Below are positions 35,695-45,828 of a DNA stretch of 64,000 nucleotides, one piece after another. A program made the translations under genes and the position numbers. The stretch is taken from contig NZ_MLQS01000007.1 of NCBI RefSeq assembly GCF_001866055.1, positions 12,239 through 76,238 on the forward strand, given 5' to 3'. How positions within the stretch are numbered: the stretch's first letter is position 1; every line of letters starts with the position of its first letter. The notes below the pieces were generated by a model. That model was not told the origin of the DNA, searched no databases, and worked only from the letters and a program-made list of their open reading frames with translations. Source of the stretch: Anaerobacillus alkalidiazotrophicus. GTDB taxonomy: Bacteria > Bacillota > Bacilli > Bacillales_H > Anaerobacillaceae.

Positions 35695-35901
35695 TTACTT
35701 ATTTTTTTCATTATCAATCTTTCTGTTTCTTATAAAACCAAAAATAACCAGTCCAATTAGAAAAAATGATAATAACGTAAAAGAGATTCCGTAACCAATT
35801 TCTTGATTAATATAATTTTGATTTGCGAATATCCCCATCGAAATGGAACTCATAATTAAAGATATTAGTATAAATGGGTGAACTTTGGCTTTGTCCAACA
35901 C
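35695..35901 (-). CDS. two-TM small membrane protein
   Basis: This is 68 residues with hydrophobic helices at about 9-27 and 38-58, a basic and polar C-terminus (RNRKIDNEKNK) and GGGGGAG just upstream of GTG 35901 (a TTG at 35898 is also possible). No family recognised. Confidence 0.55.
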   Translation of the reverse strand: MLDKAKVHPFILISLIMSSISMGIFANQNYINQEIGYGISFTLLSFFLIGLVIFGFIRNRKIDNEKNK

Positions 35902-36136
35902 ATCTCCCCCTTAAAACTTAAAAAATCACTATCTACTATATTTCTAAACATACTCTTCTTGTCTGATAATCCAGTTCAAAACTAAAAAAACGTAGGTAAC
36001 GTTGCAACAACAGTTCCTCAACAAAAGCTTTTGTTAGTGTAATAACCAGAGGAAAATTCTTTCAACAATTGTACCAGGAGTGTTAAGTGGTGTATTACCA
36101 AAAGTTTGATTTTTTACAAGCGAACATTAATAGTAA

Positions 36137-36388
36137 TCAAGTCGCCCAATTTTTCAATACTCCTTCTAATCTTATTTTTCTTTTATTATTTTCATCTTGT
36201 AATTTTTGCAATTGATACATAACAAACCCAACGAATAGACCGCCTACTGCAAACCCTAAAATATTCGGTAAATAGGAAGTTATCTCAATGGATTCATCTT
36301 TGAAATAATCTGTTATGATTAATAAAGTAGTTGTTAATATGGGAAATATTATTATCCAAGTCAACGCTGTTTTTACAAATTTATTCAT
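36137..36388 (-). CDS. two-TM small membrane protein
   Basis: This is 83 residues. ATG 36388 has AAAGGA upstream. Helices at about 7-26 and 40-60 are followed by a charged helical tail (QKLQDENNKRKIRLEGV). Unknown function. Confidence 0.55.
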   Translation of the reverse strand: MNKFVKTALTWIIIFPILTTTLLIITDYFKDESIEITSYLPNILGFAVGGLFVGFVMYQLQKLQDENNKRKIRLEGVLKNWAT

Positions 36389-36510
36389 AGCATTATCCTT
36401 TTCTGATGTTCATTTCTTTTACTTTTCCCCCATTACTAAAACAGGGGTAGCACTTGATATCGCCAAACCTATTAGCATAGAAATTAATCTAATAAGAAAA
36501 CCAACCGTTA

Positions 36511-36699
36511 TTAATTAAGGGGTCTCTCAAAAATAATTTCAAAATATGAAGCAGAACCATAACCTTTAGTTGCTGGTGCAAATAGTTGGATAAACCTCCA
36601 TCCCTCTTTTGCATGTTTAGTGATCACAACTTGATAATCTTCTTTTGGTTTACTACTCCATGAACTAAGCTCAATTTTTACAAATTTATATTCATACAT
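36511..36699 (-). CDS. DUF4177-family protein
   Basis: This is 62 residues with the DUF4177 pattern: [11 protein letters not shown] at the start, [22 protein letters not shown] in the middle (the E-G-W-R/E turn) and YFEIIFERP at the end, a single beta-alpha-beta unit. ATG 36699 follows CAGGAGGG. Function of the family is unknown. Confidence 0.8.
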   Translation of the reverse strand: MYEYKFVKIELSSWSSKPKEDYQVVITKHAKEGWRFIQLFAPATKGYGSASYFEIIFERPLN

Positions 36700-37047
36700 A
36701 TTTTTCCCTCCTGTGTAAAGTAGTTTAGTTATTATACGGATAAAGTTGGATTATCGTTTCAAGATAAAGAAAATATCAATACGAGTTAACAGTTCACATT
36801 ATTGTTCTACACTTTACCATTAGGCGTTACAATTGACCCTAGTTGTCCTTGCCCTTTTTGTTCGTAAAAGTAAACAAAAAGTAACGTTGCTTTTTTCAGG
36901 CTATTGGTTTCAAATGATCATGCTATCATATTCATTTTCCATACTTACAATTTTGGTCATTCTTTTATAAAATGTATCTAAGTAACTTCTTTAATTGACC
37001 ACTGGCGTTAAAAATCTTTTACTAAAAAAGAAAGGAGTGTTTTCATC
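36700..37047. other. intergenic, divergent promoter region
   Basis: This spacer lies between the minus-strand DUF4177 gene and the plus-strand YhhX-like gene. A TATAAAATG box at about 36967 could be the -10 of the latter; nothing else is supported. Confidence 0.35.
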
Positions 37048-38088
37048 TTGACGTTAACGATGGGGATTATAGGATTTGGAAAAAGTACCAACCGGTATCA
37101 TCTTCCTTACATAACTTTAAGAAAAAACATTCGAGTTAAATCGATCTTCAACTTACGAAGAAAACCAGAATCAGAAAAAAATTATACAGATTTTAATATT
37201 CATTTCACAACCGATTTAGACTCATTTTTAAATGATTCAGACATTCAGCTTGTCACGATATGTACACCTGCCTCTACCCATTTTGAATATGCAATGAAAT
37301 GTTTAGAATACGGCAAAAACGTATTAGTTGAAAAACCTTTTTGTGCCACTGTTGAAGAAGCAAAAAAGTTACTAGAAATTGCTGAAAAGAAAGGCTTAAT
37401 GATTATGCCTTACCAAAACCGAAGATTTGATGGTGATTTCTTAGCTGTAAAAAAAGTATTAAACGATGGTTACATTGGAGAGCCAATTGAATTAGAATCG
37501 CATTTTGACTACTTTCGTCCAGATAACAGTGTCTATCACGGCTCACCAGTGGATGGTACATTTTATGGGTTGGGCGTACACACTATGGATCAAGTAATTT
37601 CACTTTTTGGTCGCCCAAAGCATGTTTCTTATGATATACGGTCGATCCGAAATTCAGAAAGCATTGATGATTACTTTGATGTGAGCTTATTTTATGGAAA
37701 ATTAAAAGCGATTGTAAAAACAAGTCATCTAGTTAAAAAAGAATATCCAAAGTTTATCCTTCATGGCACAAAAGGCAGCTTTATTAAATACGGTATCGAT
37801 CAACAAGAAAATGATTTAAAACTAGGTATCATGCCAGGTACTGATGACTTTGGAATGGATAGCCCTAACCAATATGGAATTGTCACTTATCAAAATGCAA
37901 ATGGTGATTGGATTGAAAAACAAATACCAACACCAACTGGTGATTATGGGCGTGTTTATGATGCGTGTTATGAAACGATCATTAATGGGGCGCCAAAATT
38001 AGTAAGTAATGACGAAATAATGACGAATATCGAAATTTTAGAAAAAGGGGGTATGCAGCCTAGTCCTAGTACCATATCTCTTGACTAA
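37048..38088 (+). CDS. yhhX: Gfo/Idh/MocA-family NAD(P)-dependent oxidoreductase, YhhX-like
   Basis: This is 346 residues. The Rossmann start MGIIGFGKSTNRYHLPYI has the family-specific GFGKST variant, VTICTPASTHFEYAMKCLEYGKNVLVEKPF carries the EKP catalytic Lys motif (about residue 96), then PYQNRRFDGDFL, YGLGVHTMDQVISLFGRP (His of the active site) and ending SPSTISLD. The pattern along the whole length is that of E. coli YhhX (345 aa), a dehydrogenase of unknown substrate; related scyllo-inositol dehydrogenases exist in Bacillus. TTG 37048 is 8 bases after AAAGGAG. Monocistronic with a terminator after the family B repeat. Confidence 0.88.
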   Translation: MTLTMGIIGFGKSTNRYHLPYITLRKNIRVKSIFNLRRKPESEKNYTDFNIHFTTDLDSFLNDSDIQLVTICTPASTHFEYAMKCLEYGKNVLVEKPFCATVEEAKKLLEIAEKKGLMIMPYQNRRFDGDFLAVKKVLNDGYIGEPIELESHFDYFRPDNSVYHGSPVDGTFYGLGVHTMDQVISLFGRPKHVSYDIRSIRNSESIDDYFDVSLFYGKLKAIVKTSHLVKKEYPKFILHGTKGSFIKYGIDQQENDLKLGIMPGTDDFGMDSPNQYGIVTYQNANGDWIEKQIPTPTGDYGRVYDACYETIINGAPKLVSNDEIMTNIEILEKGGMQPSPSTISLD

Positions 38089-38250
38089 GTGAGGTCCATA
38101 CAATCAAAAAAACTTCTTATTCTAATACTGATGATCAACTCTAAATCACTTCATTACTTTAGCAGCCAAATCGATGAAAATTATGTGGTAAGCAACTACC
38201 CTAACAAGTGTACTTATATTTTACAAAACATGAACAATTTTTTATTAAAT

Positions 38251-38462
38251 AAAGCTGAACTTCAATCAGTGGGGGTTTTCATTCATCCCGCACTGATTGT
38301 TAGTTCAACTTATACCACAGGCATAAAAATAACTCATCATCAGTTTTCACTGATGAAAGTTATTCTATATCAGACCTTTAGGGGAAGTTAATCCCCCACC
38401 TAAACTTCTCGATTTTCTTATGTTTTGAGGTGGGGGTCTACTGCCACTTAAGAGTGGGACAA
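38251..38462 (+). repeat. repeat family B, long copy
   Basis: This copy of about 212 bp has all parts: AATCAGTGGGGG hairpin, TTAGTTCAACTTATACCACAGGC, the middle TCATCAG...CTGATGA hairpin inside AATAACT/AGTTATT, and the nested GGGGAAG / CCCCCACCT / AGGTGGGGG right hairpin, ending TTAAGAGTGGG. Confidence 0.9.
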
Positions 38463-38503
38463 TAATAGTCCGCGCCTAATTTCTTAGGTATGGACTATTT
38501 TTG
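38463..38503 (+). terminator. terminator downstream of the YhhX-like gene
   Basis: AATAGTCC and GGACTATT arms with an inner TAA/TTA pairing are followed by TTTTTGTTTT. Confidence 0.7.
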
Positions 38504-38707
38504 TTTTAAATAAAAAAATGTAATCACAGCAACTTCGCACATTTATGTTCTCATTTTGTATCATAACAATTAACTGAACTTAGCTAGTTTTGCTTTTATT
38601 TAACTCTATCCATCTAATTCTCTAAAAAAATATGCTGTACCCTGTTGAAGCCTAAATAATTATAATTAATAACTAAAGTGTTAAAGTCTATATCGAAATT
38701 TTATCTT

Positions 38708-39114
38708 TTAATTCAAGTTTAAAGCAAGAGCATAACTACTCTGTTCTAGTAAAAACCCAGAAATAGGAATAAGTTCATCCATTATCCCTCCTTCCTTCAC
38801 CGTTACTTCATCAATTGCTCCTACTCTCATACTTTTATCAATAAATGGGGTAACTGCAATTTGCTCAACGTTTTCTTCAAGTATGGTACCATCGGTTTTC
38901 ATTAGATAGACATCTAGAAGAATAGGTTTTCCAACCCCATTCCAACGAAGTGTATAACCCCCTAAATATATTACTTTTTTTCTTCAAATGCCGCTTTTGT
39001 AATCCATGTGTGATCTCGTTTAGTAAAATGGCCCTGATTTTGTAAATAAGAAAACCCGATTATTAAAGTGAAAGTGACGATTAACGAAATCATTATTATC
39101 CTTTTATTTCTCAT
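38708..39114 (-). pseudogene. membrane-anchored hypothetical protein with homopolymer frameshift
   Basis: ATG 39114 behind GGGGGA encodes a basic start, one TM helix and QNQGHFTKRDHTWITKAAFE, then meets a stop after a run of seven A's (about 38977). Shifting by one base there continues the protein (VIYLGGYTLRWNGVGKPILLDVYLMKTDG) without interruption to the TAA at 38708, about 135 residues in all. The single indel in a homopolymer suggests either recent inactivation or a read error. Family unknown. Confidence 0.65.
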
Positions 39115-39545
39115 TGCTAATATTCCCCCAATAGTTGAAAACTTTTACATGTTCAATATATTACTATCTCTAAGTTATTCTGTTTTTTAGTAATCTCTTA
39201 CACTTATATTCAAGTTTAATAAAGCGAACTGAAGTTGGTCAAACTTATAATCTTTACTAAAAGTGAACTATTAGTTGTGGTTCATTCACTTCTGCTATTC
39301 CTTAAGTTCAAGTCCTTATTTTTTTACTAAAATAATACACAGATCCCTTTTATGAAGAATGTATCGGCTACGTTCCTATTTCTTGTCCGGTATGTTTACC
39401 GATTGGGACTCGATAAGTAAGAAATTTTACATTCTCTTGCAAAAAAAATACGCATTGGCTTTATTTTGTCCAATGCATTAAATAAGTTATTTTTGATATA
39501 TCTTCATGACAGGCTATTTTTCTCTTGTTAAAAATGGTGACTCTT
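39115..39545. other. intergenic, terminator only
   Basis: Apart from the terminator at 39441-39479, nothing was recognised in this AT-rich stretch. Confidence 0.35.
39441..39479 (-). terminator. terminator of the AI-2E family gene
   Basis: On the minus strand GCATTGG and CCAATGC arms are followed by GTATTTTTTTTGC, about 70 bases after the gene. Confidence 0.8.
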
Positions 39546-40625
39546 TTATTTTGTTTCTCCTTTCACTTTCCATAACCCGTATAGGTGGGTAACGATGACC
39601 TTTCCAATAGCATAGATCGGAATAACTAGGATCATTCCTACAATACCGATAAACCTTCCTGCAACTAACACTAATATCATGACAGTCACTGGATGGATAG
39701 ACATCCTTCTACCAATCACTTGAGGTTGAACGAACACACTCTCTATTTGTTGGATGACAATGACAATAATCAATACAAACAATGCCATCATTGGGGAATG
39801 AAGTAAACCTACCGTGACAGATGGTACCGCACCTATCCAAGGACCAATATATGGTATAACATTTGTAAGCATTCCAATAATCGCTAGGATTAATGCATAC
39901 TCTAAACCAATAATTGAAAAACCGATGTAGTAAAGAACTCCAATAAACGAACAGACGATTAAAACTCCTTGAATATAACTACTCAATGTTTTATCCATGT
40001 TTGTTAATATCGGTCCAACTTCTTGTTGTTTTTCTTTACTAAAAAAATGTAAGAAATAATTAGGGAGTCGCTCCCCTTCCTTTAACAAATAGAACAAAAT
40101 AAAAGGAACAATAATAAATAATAGTAATGTATTAAAAATTGTCCCTATAAATCCAAAAGTATTAGCAACAAGTTCACCAATGAGTCCACCTACTACAACA
40201 CCTATTTGTTCAATCTGATCTCTCAAATTAAATACTTCTACCAAACCAAATCGTTGGACGAGTTCATTTTGCTGCAACTCTATCATTAACAATTGTAAAT
40301 CTGAGATAATTTGAGGCATGCTATTAATTAATTTGAAAAATTGTTTTTGAATTTCTGGTCCGATAAAAGAAATGAAACTAATACCCAATGTAATTAAACC
40401 AAGATAGATGAGAATGATTGATAACACTCTGGACATTTTTTTGCTTAACAGGTGAACCAATGGTCTTAATAAGTAAAATAGTATTCCTGCAAGAAGAATA
40501 GGAACAAATAATGTTTGAACAAACACAACAACAGGTCGGAATATCCAATCAATAAGAGTCCCTAAATAAATAATTAAAAAAAGCAGAATTACTATTGAAC
40601 CTATTTTCAGGATCTTTATATACAT
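39546..40625 (-). CDS. AI-2E family (TqsA/YhhQ-type) membrane transporter
   Basis: This is 359 residues with about eight TM segments: two at the N-terminus, a cytoplasmic amphipathic region (PQIISDLQLLMIELQQNELV), then the conserved block LFIIVPFILFYLLKEGE, YIQGVLIVCSFIGVLYYIGF and NVIPYIGPWIGAVPSV (the PYxGPxxG motif). Family members act as permeases or Na+/H+ antiporters; the AI-2 link is by name only for most. ATG 40625 has GGTGG 8 bases upstream. A single gene with its own terminator. Confidence 0.9.
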   Translation of the reverse strand: MYIKILKIGSIVILLFLIIYLGTLIDWIFRPVVVFVQTLFVPILLAGILFYLLRPLVHLLSKKMSRVLSIILIYLGLITLGISFISFIGPEIQKQFFKLINSMPQIISDLQLLMIELQQNELVQRFGLVEVFNLRDQIEQIGVVVGGLIGELVANTFGFIGTIFNTLLLFIIVPFILFYLLKEGERLPNYFLHFFSKEKQQEVGPILTNMDKTLSSYIQGVLIVCSFIGVLYYIGFSIIGLEYALILAIIGMLTNVIPYIGPWIGAVPSVTVGLLHSPMMALFVLIIVIVIQQIESVFVQPQVIGRRMSIHPVTVMILVLVAGRFIGIVGMILVIPIYAIGKVIVTHLYGLWKVKGETK

Positions 40626-41024
40626 TTATCATACCACCTTTTTTTCTTATCAAAAATACAAGTAAGTTCATTTTTCACATTTCGTCTAATAGTCAATGAT
40701 AGAATCTATGTTACTTGTCCAAATCGATTATGTACTCGACAGCGCTGTCCCAAACTTTTTATGATGTAAACTAGTTTACTAAACTTCGATCGCACTCTCT
40801 GGCGACAGTAATAACACTTATTGAAATTCAGAATTATGTAAGTTGCAGTATATAGAATTCTAATCTTGAAATCAACCCCAAAAAAACCATTACATCATTA
40901 TTTAGATAACTTATATCTAATTAGAAACACACCTTACCAACTAGATATAGGGAGCTTGTTTTGATTCTGTTTTCACTTTTCAATTAAGTATTTTTTAAAA
41001 TATCACTTTCAAATGAAACCTAAA
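40626..41024. other. intergenic region without recognised content
   Basis: About 400 AT-rich bases between two minus-strand genes; no terminator, gene or repeat could be supported. Confidence 0.35.
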
Positions 41025-42479
41025 CTATAAAATAGGTGACAAGAGTCGTGATATCGATTCTTTGAATTTGATTAGATTAGATCTATTTTGATATCGCTCT
41101 AAAGTAAGAACCGAACACACAGTAGAATCTTCCAAAAACATTTGCTTAAGCTGTGTTGCTACCTTCTCATCATATACTGTTGCATTAATTTCAAAATTCA
41201 ACTCGAAACTTCGATTATCAATATTAGTCGTACCAACCGTAGCCACTTCTTGATCTACTACCATTGTTTTCGCGTGCAAAAAGCCATTTTCATATAATAA
41301 AATCTTTGCACCATAAGCTAATAGCTCACCTACATACGACCATGTTGCCCAGTACACAAAAGGATGATCGGGTTTATTCGGAATCATAATACGTACATCG
41401 ACTCCAGAAAGAAGAGCCATCTTACAAGCATCCATAAAACTAGAATCCGGGACAAAATACGGCGTTTGGATCCACACTTCTTTCTTCGCTGATGAGATTA
41501 ATTTTATATACATGTTTTTAAGATGTTGAGTTTTTGAACTTGGACCACCTGATATAATTTGAACGATACTATCTGCTTTATATGTTTCTGTTGAAAACGA
41601 AAACTTCTTTATGTTACCTGTTTGTTGTTTTGTCGCTTGATTCCAGTCTAAAATAAACCGCCCTTGAATATGTTGAACAGCATCCCCCTTTATCCTCAAA
41701 TGTGTGTCACGCCAGTAGCCAAATTTTTTATGAAGCCCTAAATATTCATCACCGACATTAAAACCACCTATGTAAGCAATCTTTCCATCGATAATACAAA
41801 GTTTCCGGTGATTCCTATTGTTAATACGAAAGTTAATCAACTTAAAAATTGAAGGGAAAAATTCACCTACTTCACCACCATTTGCTATCAGGTCTTTGTA
41901 AAAAGATGACGAGATTTTTCTCGAGCCAATCCCATCATATAACACACGAACTTTTATCCCATCCTTTGCTTTCTTTGTAAGTTCATCCCTTAGTTTTTTT
42001 CCTAATGAATCTCTGCGTATGATGTAATATTCAATATTTATTTCTTCTTTAGCATTCCTTATATCATCAAACAACGTATTAAATTTATCTTTTCCGTCAT
42101 TTAATATTTCAATTTCATTATTGGTTGTCATCAATGCATTTGCTGACGTTAGGTTCATCCGAATCGATTCTCTATATTTCGTAATTAATGGCTTTTGTGA
42201 AAATTCTTCATCATTTAGCCTTTGAAGCTGCTTATCAACCATCGATTGCAAATATTCTTTTTCTTCAACCGACATCCGATAAAAGTTTTTACGTCGTAAT
42301 CGTCGACCGAAAAAAATATAGAATAAAAAACCAAGGACCGGTATAAAATAAATCACCATTAACCAAGCCCAAGTAGTACCAATGTCTTTTCTTTCAATAA
42401 AAACCAAAATTCCAGCCAAAATAAAATTAATCAATACAATGATTGTAACTAAGTTTGTTGCTATGTCACCAAAATCCAT
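41025..42479 (-). CDS. cls: cardiolipin synthase
   Basis: This is 484 residues. Two N-terminal TM helices (ILAGILVFIERKDIGTTWAW and VIYFIPVLGFLFYIFFG) precede two phospholipase-D catalytic motifs: HRKLCIIDGKIAYIGGFN (about 222-239) and HAKTMVVDQEVATVGTTN (about 399-416), each H-x-K-x4-D. The enzyme condenses two phosphatidylglycerol molecules to cardiolipin and glycerol at the membrane. Length matches Bacillus ClsA. ATG 42479 has AGGGG 9 bases upstream; GTG 42485 is too close. A terminator follows. Confidence 0.93.
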   Translation of the reverse strand: MDFGDIATNLVTIIVLINFILAGILVFIERKDIGTTWAWLMVIYFIPVLGFLFYIFFGRRLRRKNFYRMSVEEKEYLQSMVDKQLQRLNDEEFSQKPLITKYRESIRMNLTSANALMTTNNEIEILNDGKDKFNTLFDDIRNAKEEINIEYYIIRRDSLGKKLRDELTKKAKDGIKVRVLYDGIGSRKISSSFYKDLIANGGEVGEFFPSIFKLINFRINNRNHRKLCIIDGKIAYIGGFNVGDEYLGLHKKFGYWRDTHLRIKGDAVQHIQGRFILDWNQATKQQTGNIKKFSFSTETYKADSIVQIISGGPSSKTQHLKNMYIKLISSAKKEVWIQTPYFVPDSSFMDACKMALLSGVDVRIMIPNKPDHPFVYWATWSYVGELLAYGAKILLYENGFLHAKTMVVDQEVATVGTTNIDNRSFELNFEINATVYDEKVATQLKQMFLEDSTVCSVLTLERYQNRSNLIKFKESISRLLSPIL

Positions 42480-42983
42480 GTACACTTACCCCTATTCCTA
42501 GCATTCACTTCTTAAATTATCATACCCCATAGTATATCATGATCGAAAGTCCATAATAAAACGCTACATATAAGTAAATGTAGACCTAGTGATTGAGTAA
42601 ATACAATTCATCCTATAATTCAATAATAACTGATAATGAACTCCAATGGCTATTGAGATAATGAAATCTAACGAAATAAAAGCACTTAAATTCAAGTGCT
42701 TTTATTAATAGTAATTCAATCTTTGATTTTATGTTCATATAAAAAAATTCTTTCCTCGCCTCATTGATCGCTTCATAATTTTTTTAAATTTGCTCTAATT
42801 TGGTTGTTCTTATTAATCACTAAGTGCCTATGATAAGCCCTCTTCCTAGTTTCCGTGGAACTAAAAGCTACTCTAACTATCACCATAAACTTTCCACTTA
42901 CATTAACCGGCAACTTCGTGCACTAATTTAACGATTTTTGGTATGAATTCTCCCACTTCAAGCGCTTTTAAATGGTGAGCAGT
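42480..42983. other. intergenic, terminator of cls
   Basis: Besides the hairpin at 42676-42706 nothing is recognised; no gene on either strand. Confidence 0.35.
42676..42706 (-). terminator. hairpin terminator
   Basis: AAAAGCACTT-AAATTC-AAGTGCTTTT is a near-perfect 10-bp stem with T runs on both strands. On the minus strand it lies downstream of the ktrAB genes' neighbour region but upstream of cls, so it more likely ends transcription from ktrB (stop at 42984). Confidence 0.7.
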
Positions 42984-44327
42984 TTAACCAGTAAATACTT
43001 CATCTTCTGGATATCTAATGTTGGATTTTTTAGGTTTTGCTAATGTAAATGCCAAGGTAAGTGGACCTATCCTTCCAATGAACATCATTAAAATAATAAT
43101 TTGTTTACCAATTGGAGACAATTCTCCAGTCAACCCCATGGATAAACCAACTGTTCCAAAAGCTGATATTGTTTCAAAAACAACCATAAGGAAAGAAGCA
43201 TTTTCAGTAATCGTTAAAGTAAATATTGTTAGAAAGATAAATATAAGACTGACAACGATAATGGCAAGTGCTTTTAATATGACATGCGGTTTTATAGTAC
43301 GATGGAAAACAACAGTTTCATGCTTACCTTTAAGAAAACTTAAAGTCGCCAATATCATTACAATGAAAGTTGTTAACTTAATACCACTTCCTGTAGAACC
43401 GCTTCCTGCACCAATAAACATTAACATTAGAAGATAAAAAATTGATGTAGTTGTCATATCACCAATTTCTATTGTATTAAAACCTGCTGTTCTTGGTGTT
43501 ACAGCTTGAAAATAAGAAGCCCAAATTTTATCCCCTAGGCTTAATTGACCTATAGTTGCTGGATTTGTATATTCCAATGTAAAAACCAGTAGCATAGATA
43601 CTACATTAATTACTAAAGTACCAATTAACATTAACTTTGTATGAAGGGATAGGGTTCGAAATCTTCTTTTGCTCCAAAGATCTGCTAATACTGTAAACCC
43701 AATACCACCTGTAATAAATAAAAAAGTAATAGTCAAATTAACAATTGGGTCTCCAACATAACCTGAAAGGCTATCGCCCCATAACGAAAAACCAGCGTTA
43801 TTAAATGCTGAAATTGTATGAAATAAACTTGTATACATACCGTAACCTAAACCATATTCAGGAACCCACCGAAGCGAGAGAATAATAAATGCAAGAAACT
43901 CAAAAGTAAAGGTAAAGATAAGTAATATTTTTACTAGGCGTACAAGCCCCCCAATTGAAGTTTGATTTAGGGCTTCTTGGATAAGAACTCTCTGATGTAG
44001 TCCAATTTTTTTTCCTAATACCATTACTATTAAGACAGCAAATGTCATTAATCCTAGACCACCTAATTGAATTAATATCATAATAACCACTTGCCCGAAA
44101 ACTGTAAAATCAACACCTGTATCTACAACAACTAAACCTGTGACAGTGATCGCAGAAGTGGCAGTAAATAGTGCGTCTAACCAAGAAATATAAGTGGTTG
44201 ATGCAATTGGTAATTTTAATAATATAGTTCCTAAAACAATAAATACTAAAAAACTAAACGCTAATGTTTGTGGTGGTGAAAGATATATAACTCGTTTGTT
44301 TTTAAACTTAGTAATTATATCCATCAT
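42984..44327 (-). CDS. ktrB: Ktr potassium uptake system, membrane subunit KtrB
   Basis: This is 447 residues. Four P-loop/TM repeats of the Trk/Ktr/HKT superfamily are visible with the selectivity Gly in each: SAITVTGLVVVDTG, SAFNNAGFSLWG, VTPRTAGFNTIE and SAFGTVGLSMGLTG. The channel imports K+ driven by Na+ and is gated by the KtrA ring. ATG 44327 overlaps the last base of the ktrA stop, so the two are translated together. It should be controlled with ktrA by the c-di-AMP riboswitch. Confidence 0.95.
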   Translation of the reverse strand: MMDIITKFKNKRVIYLSPPQTLAFSFLVFIVLGTILLKLPIASTTYISWLDALFTATSAITVTGLVVVDTGVDFTVFGQVVIMILIQLGGLGLMTFAVLIVMVLGKKIGLHQRVLIQEALNQTSIGGLVRLVKILLIFTFTFEFLAFIILSLRWVPEYGLGYGMYTSLFHTISAFNNAGFSLWGDSLSGYVGDPIVNLTITFLFITGGIGFTVLADLWSKRRFRTLSLHTKLMLIGTLVINVVSMLLVFTLEYTNPATIGQLSLGDKIWASYFQAVTPRTAGFNTIEIGDMTTTSIFYLLMLMFIGAGSGSTGSGIKLTTFIVMILATLSFLKGKHETVVFHRTIKPHVILKALAIIVVSLIFIFLTIFTLTITENASFLMVVFETISAFGTVGLSMGLTGELSPIGKQIIILMMFIGRIGPLTLAFTLAKPKKSNIRYPEDEVFTG

Positions 44328-44983
44328 TATAACCTTTCATCTTCAAACTTCTTAATATCATGATTTCCACCTACCATAATCAGAATATCTTTTTCATAAA
44401 TGATTTCTGTTGGAATAGGAGATATAATTAAATCGTCAGCACGTTTAATACCTAGGATAGTGCAACCAAATTTTGCCCGTACATTTAACTCCGATAATGA
44501 TTGACTCGATATTTTGGCTGTTGCCATTACTTCAACAATACTGTATTCAGGAGAAAGCTCTATGTAATCAATAATCTTATCAGAAACTAAGTAATGAGCA
44601 ATTCTTACTCCCATGTCATGTTCTGGATGCACGATTCGATCCGCTCCAATTTTCTCCAACACTTTATGATGGTAATTATTTTGTGCTTTTACCCAAACAT
44701 TTTTTACTCCTAATTCTTTTAGAACCAATGTACAGAGAATGCTTGATTGAATATTGTCACCAATTGCCACAATTACATATTCAAAATTTCTGATACCAAG
44801 AGAGGTTAATGCATTTTCGTCAGTAGCATTTGTTACAACAGCATGGGTCGAAAACCTAACGTAGTCATTAACACGAGCCTCATCACTATCAATTGCCAAA
44901 ACTTCATGGCCTAAAAGATTCAATTCTTTACAGACACTTCCTCCAAATCTCCCTAACCCAATAACTGCAAATTGTTTCTTCAC
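44327..44983 (-). CDS. ktrA: Ktr potassium uptake system, RCK regulatory subunit KtrA
   Basis: This is 218 residues. The RCK-N domain starts KKQFAVIGLGRFGGSVCKELN (GxGxxG nucleotide site), with the acidic residue in VLAIDSDEARV. The RCK-C domain (about 140-218) binds c-di-AMP in relatives (AKFGCTILGIKR). GTG 44983 is spaced 8 bases after GAGGT; an open extension to 45049 lies in the riboswitch leader and is not translated. Length matches B. subtilis KtrA (about 222 aa). Confidence 0.95.
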   Translation of the reverse strand: MKKQFAVIGLGRFGGSVCKELNLLGHEVLAIDSDEARVNDYVRFSTHAVVTNATDENALTSLGIRNFEYVIVAIGDNIQSSILCTLVLKELGVKNVWVKAQNNYHHKVLEKIGADRIVHPEHDMGVRIAHYLVSDKIIDYIELSPEYSIVEVMATAKISSQSLSELNVRAKFGCTILGIKRADDLIISPIPTEIIYEKDILIMVGGNHDIKKFEDERL

Positions 44984-45037
44984 GCTAAAATACCTCTTTT
45001 CTATAAATAACGGATTAAATTTATTATCTACAAAACC

Positions 45038-45066
45038 AAAAAAGGCCATTACAAAAAGAATGGACC
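45038..45066 (-). terminator. terminator of the c-di-AMP riboswitch
   Basis: On the minus strand GGTCCATT and AATGGCC arms (one bulge) are followed by TTTTTTGG, between the aptamer and ktrA. Confidence 0.75.
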
Positions 45067-45100
45067 AATAATCATTGTTTTTTTGCTCCCTCCTCTTTAA

Positions 45101-45226
45101 TAACGCTTACGAGGTTAGCTGCCGGGTTAGGGACAAAAGAGTATCCCCCTTACTAATGTAAGATTCACCCCATACAGTCGAGGACTGAAAAAATGGTTCC
45201 CCCGCTCAAATTTGATTCAGCGATTT
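45101..45226 (-). promoter_or_regulatory. ydaO/yuaA cyclic di-AMP riboswitch
   Basis: On the minus strand the conserved blocks appear in order: ATCGCTGAAT (45224-45215), GGGGGAACC, GGGGTGAATC, AAGGGGGATACTCTTTTGTCC, CTAACCCGGCAGCTAACCTCG and GTAAGCGT. This is the classic ydaO element found ahead of ktrAB (yuaA) in B. subtilis; high c-di-AMP shuts off K+ uptake genes. Confidence 0.95.
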
Positions 45227-45302
45227 TTTAGGATATTATGATATGTAAATTTACTCCTATAATTAAAAGTTGTCAATAAAAAATATTGATATCAAAAAAT
45301 AC

Positions 45303-45828
45303 TTAAACAGATTTCTTAAAGTTTACAAAATTATGTGATTGATCATCTTTAACTTTCTTTTTTAAATAAGCGACATCTTCATCATTTAATACTTTCCAAG
45401 GCCTAAGTGTAGACGTGATCGCAGCTAAATCTGATTGATTTTCATTATCTAGACAAATTATTTAGTAGAGTTTTTGTTATTTCTAGAGGAACTTCAAGCA
45501 CATATGATGTAATTGGGTTACCAAAAACAATCGTTTCATTCTCTTCGAGTGCATCGTTATATAAATGAGGATTTTTATACATTAGCACAATCTATTCATC
45601 TTGTTGTGCTTTGGAAACAGGAAGAACAATTTCAACCTCATAAAAAGAAGTAAGATAACGCTTTTTTCTCATCGTTGTATGAAAGAAAAGAAAATCACCC
45701 GGCTTAACATTTTCACGTAACTTCTTTCCATTTAACTTGAAGTCACCATATGTATACTCAGAAAAATACGGGTCCTCATGTCCTTCATTTCTTCTTGGAT
45801 CGATATATCCAATTAAGTAACTAGCCAT
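45303..45828 (-). pseudogene. broken gene, in-frame stop and frameshift
   Basis: ATG 45828 begins MASYLIGYIDPRRNEGHEDP, continues through YGDFKLNGKKLRENVKPGDFLFFHTT and meets TAG at about 45592. The same frame then reads on (IVLMYKNPHLYNDALEENE, NPITSYVLEVPLEITKTLL) to a second stop near 45460. A shift there gives LDNENQSDLAAITSTLRPWKV and an end at 45303. The PGDFLFF-type segment suggests a PUA/ASCH/EVE-like nucleic-acid-modification-associated fold, but I do not claim the family. Confidence 0.6.

Noticed and set aside
38089..38391. 100-codon plus-strand frame after the YhhX-like gene
   Set aside because: Most of it runs through a family B repeat; no ribosome site and no protein-like composition.
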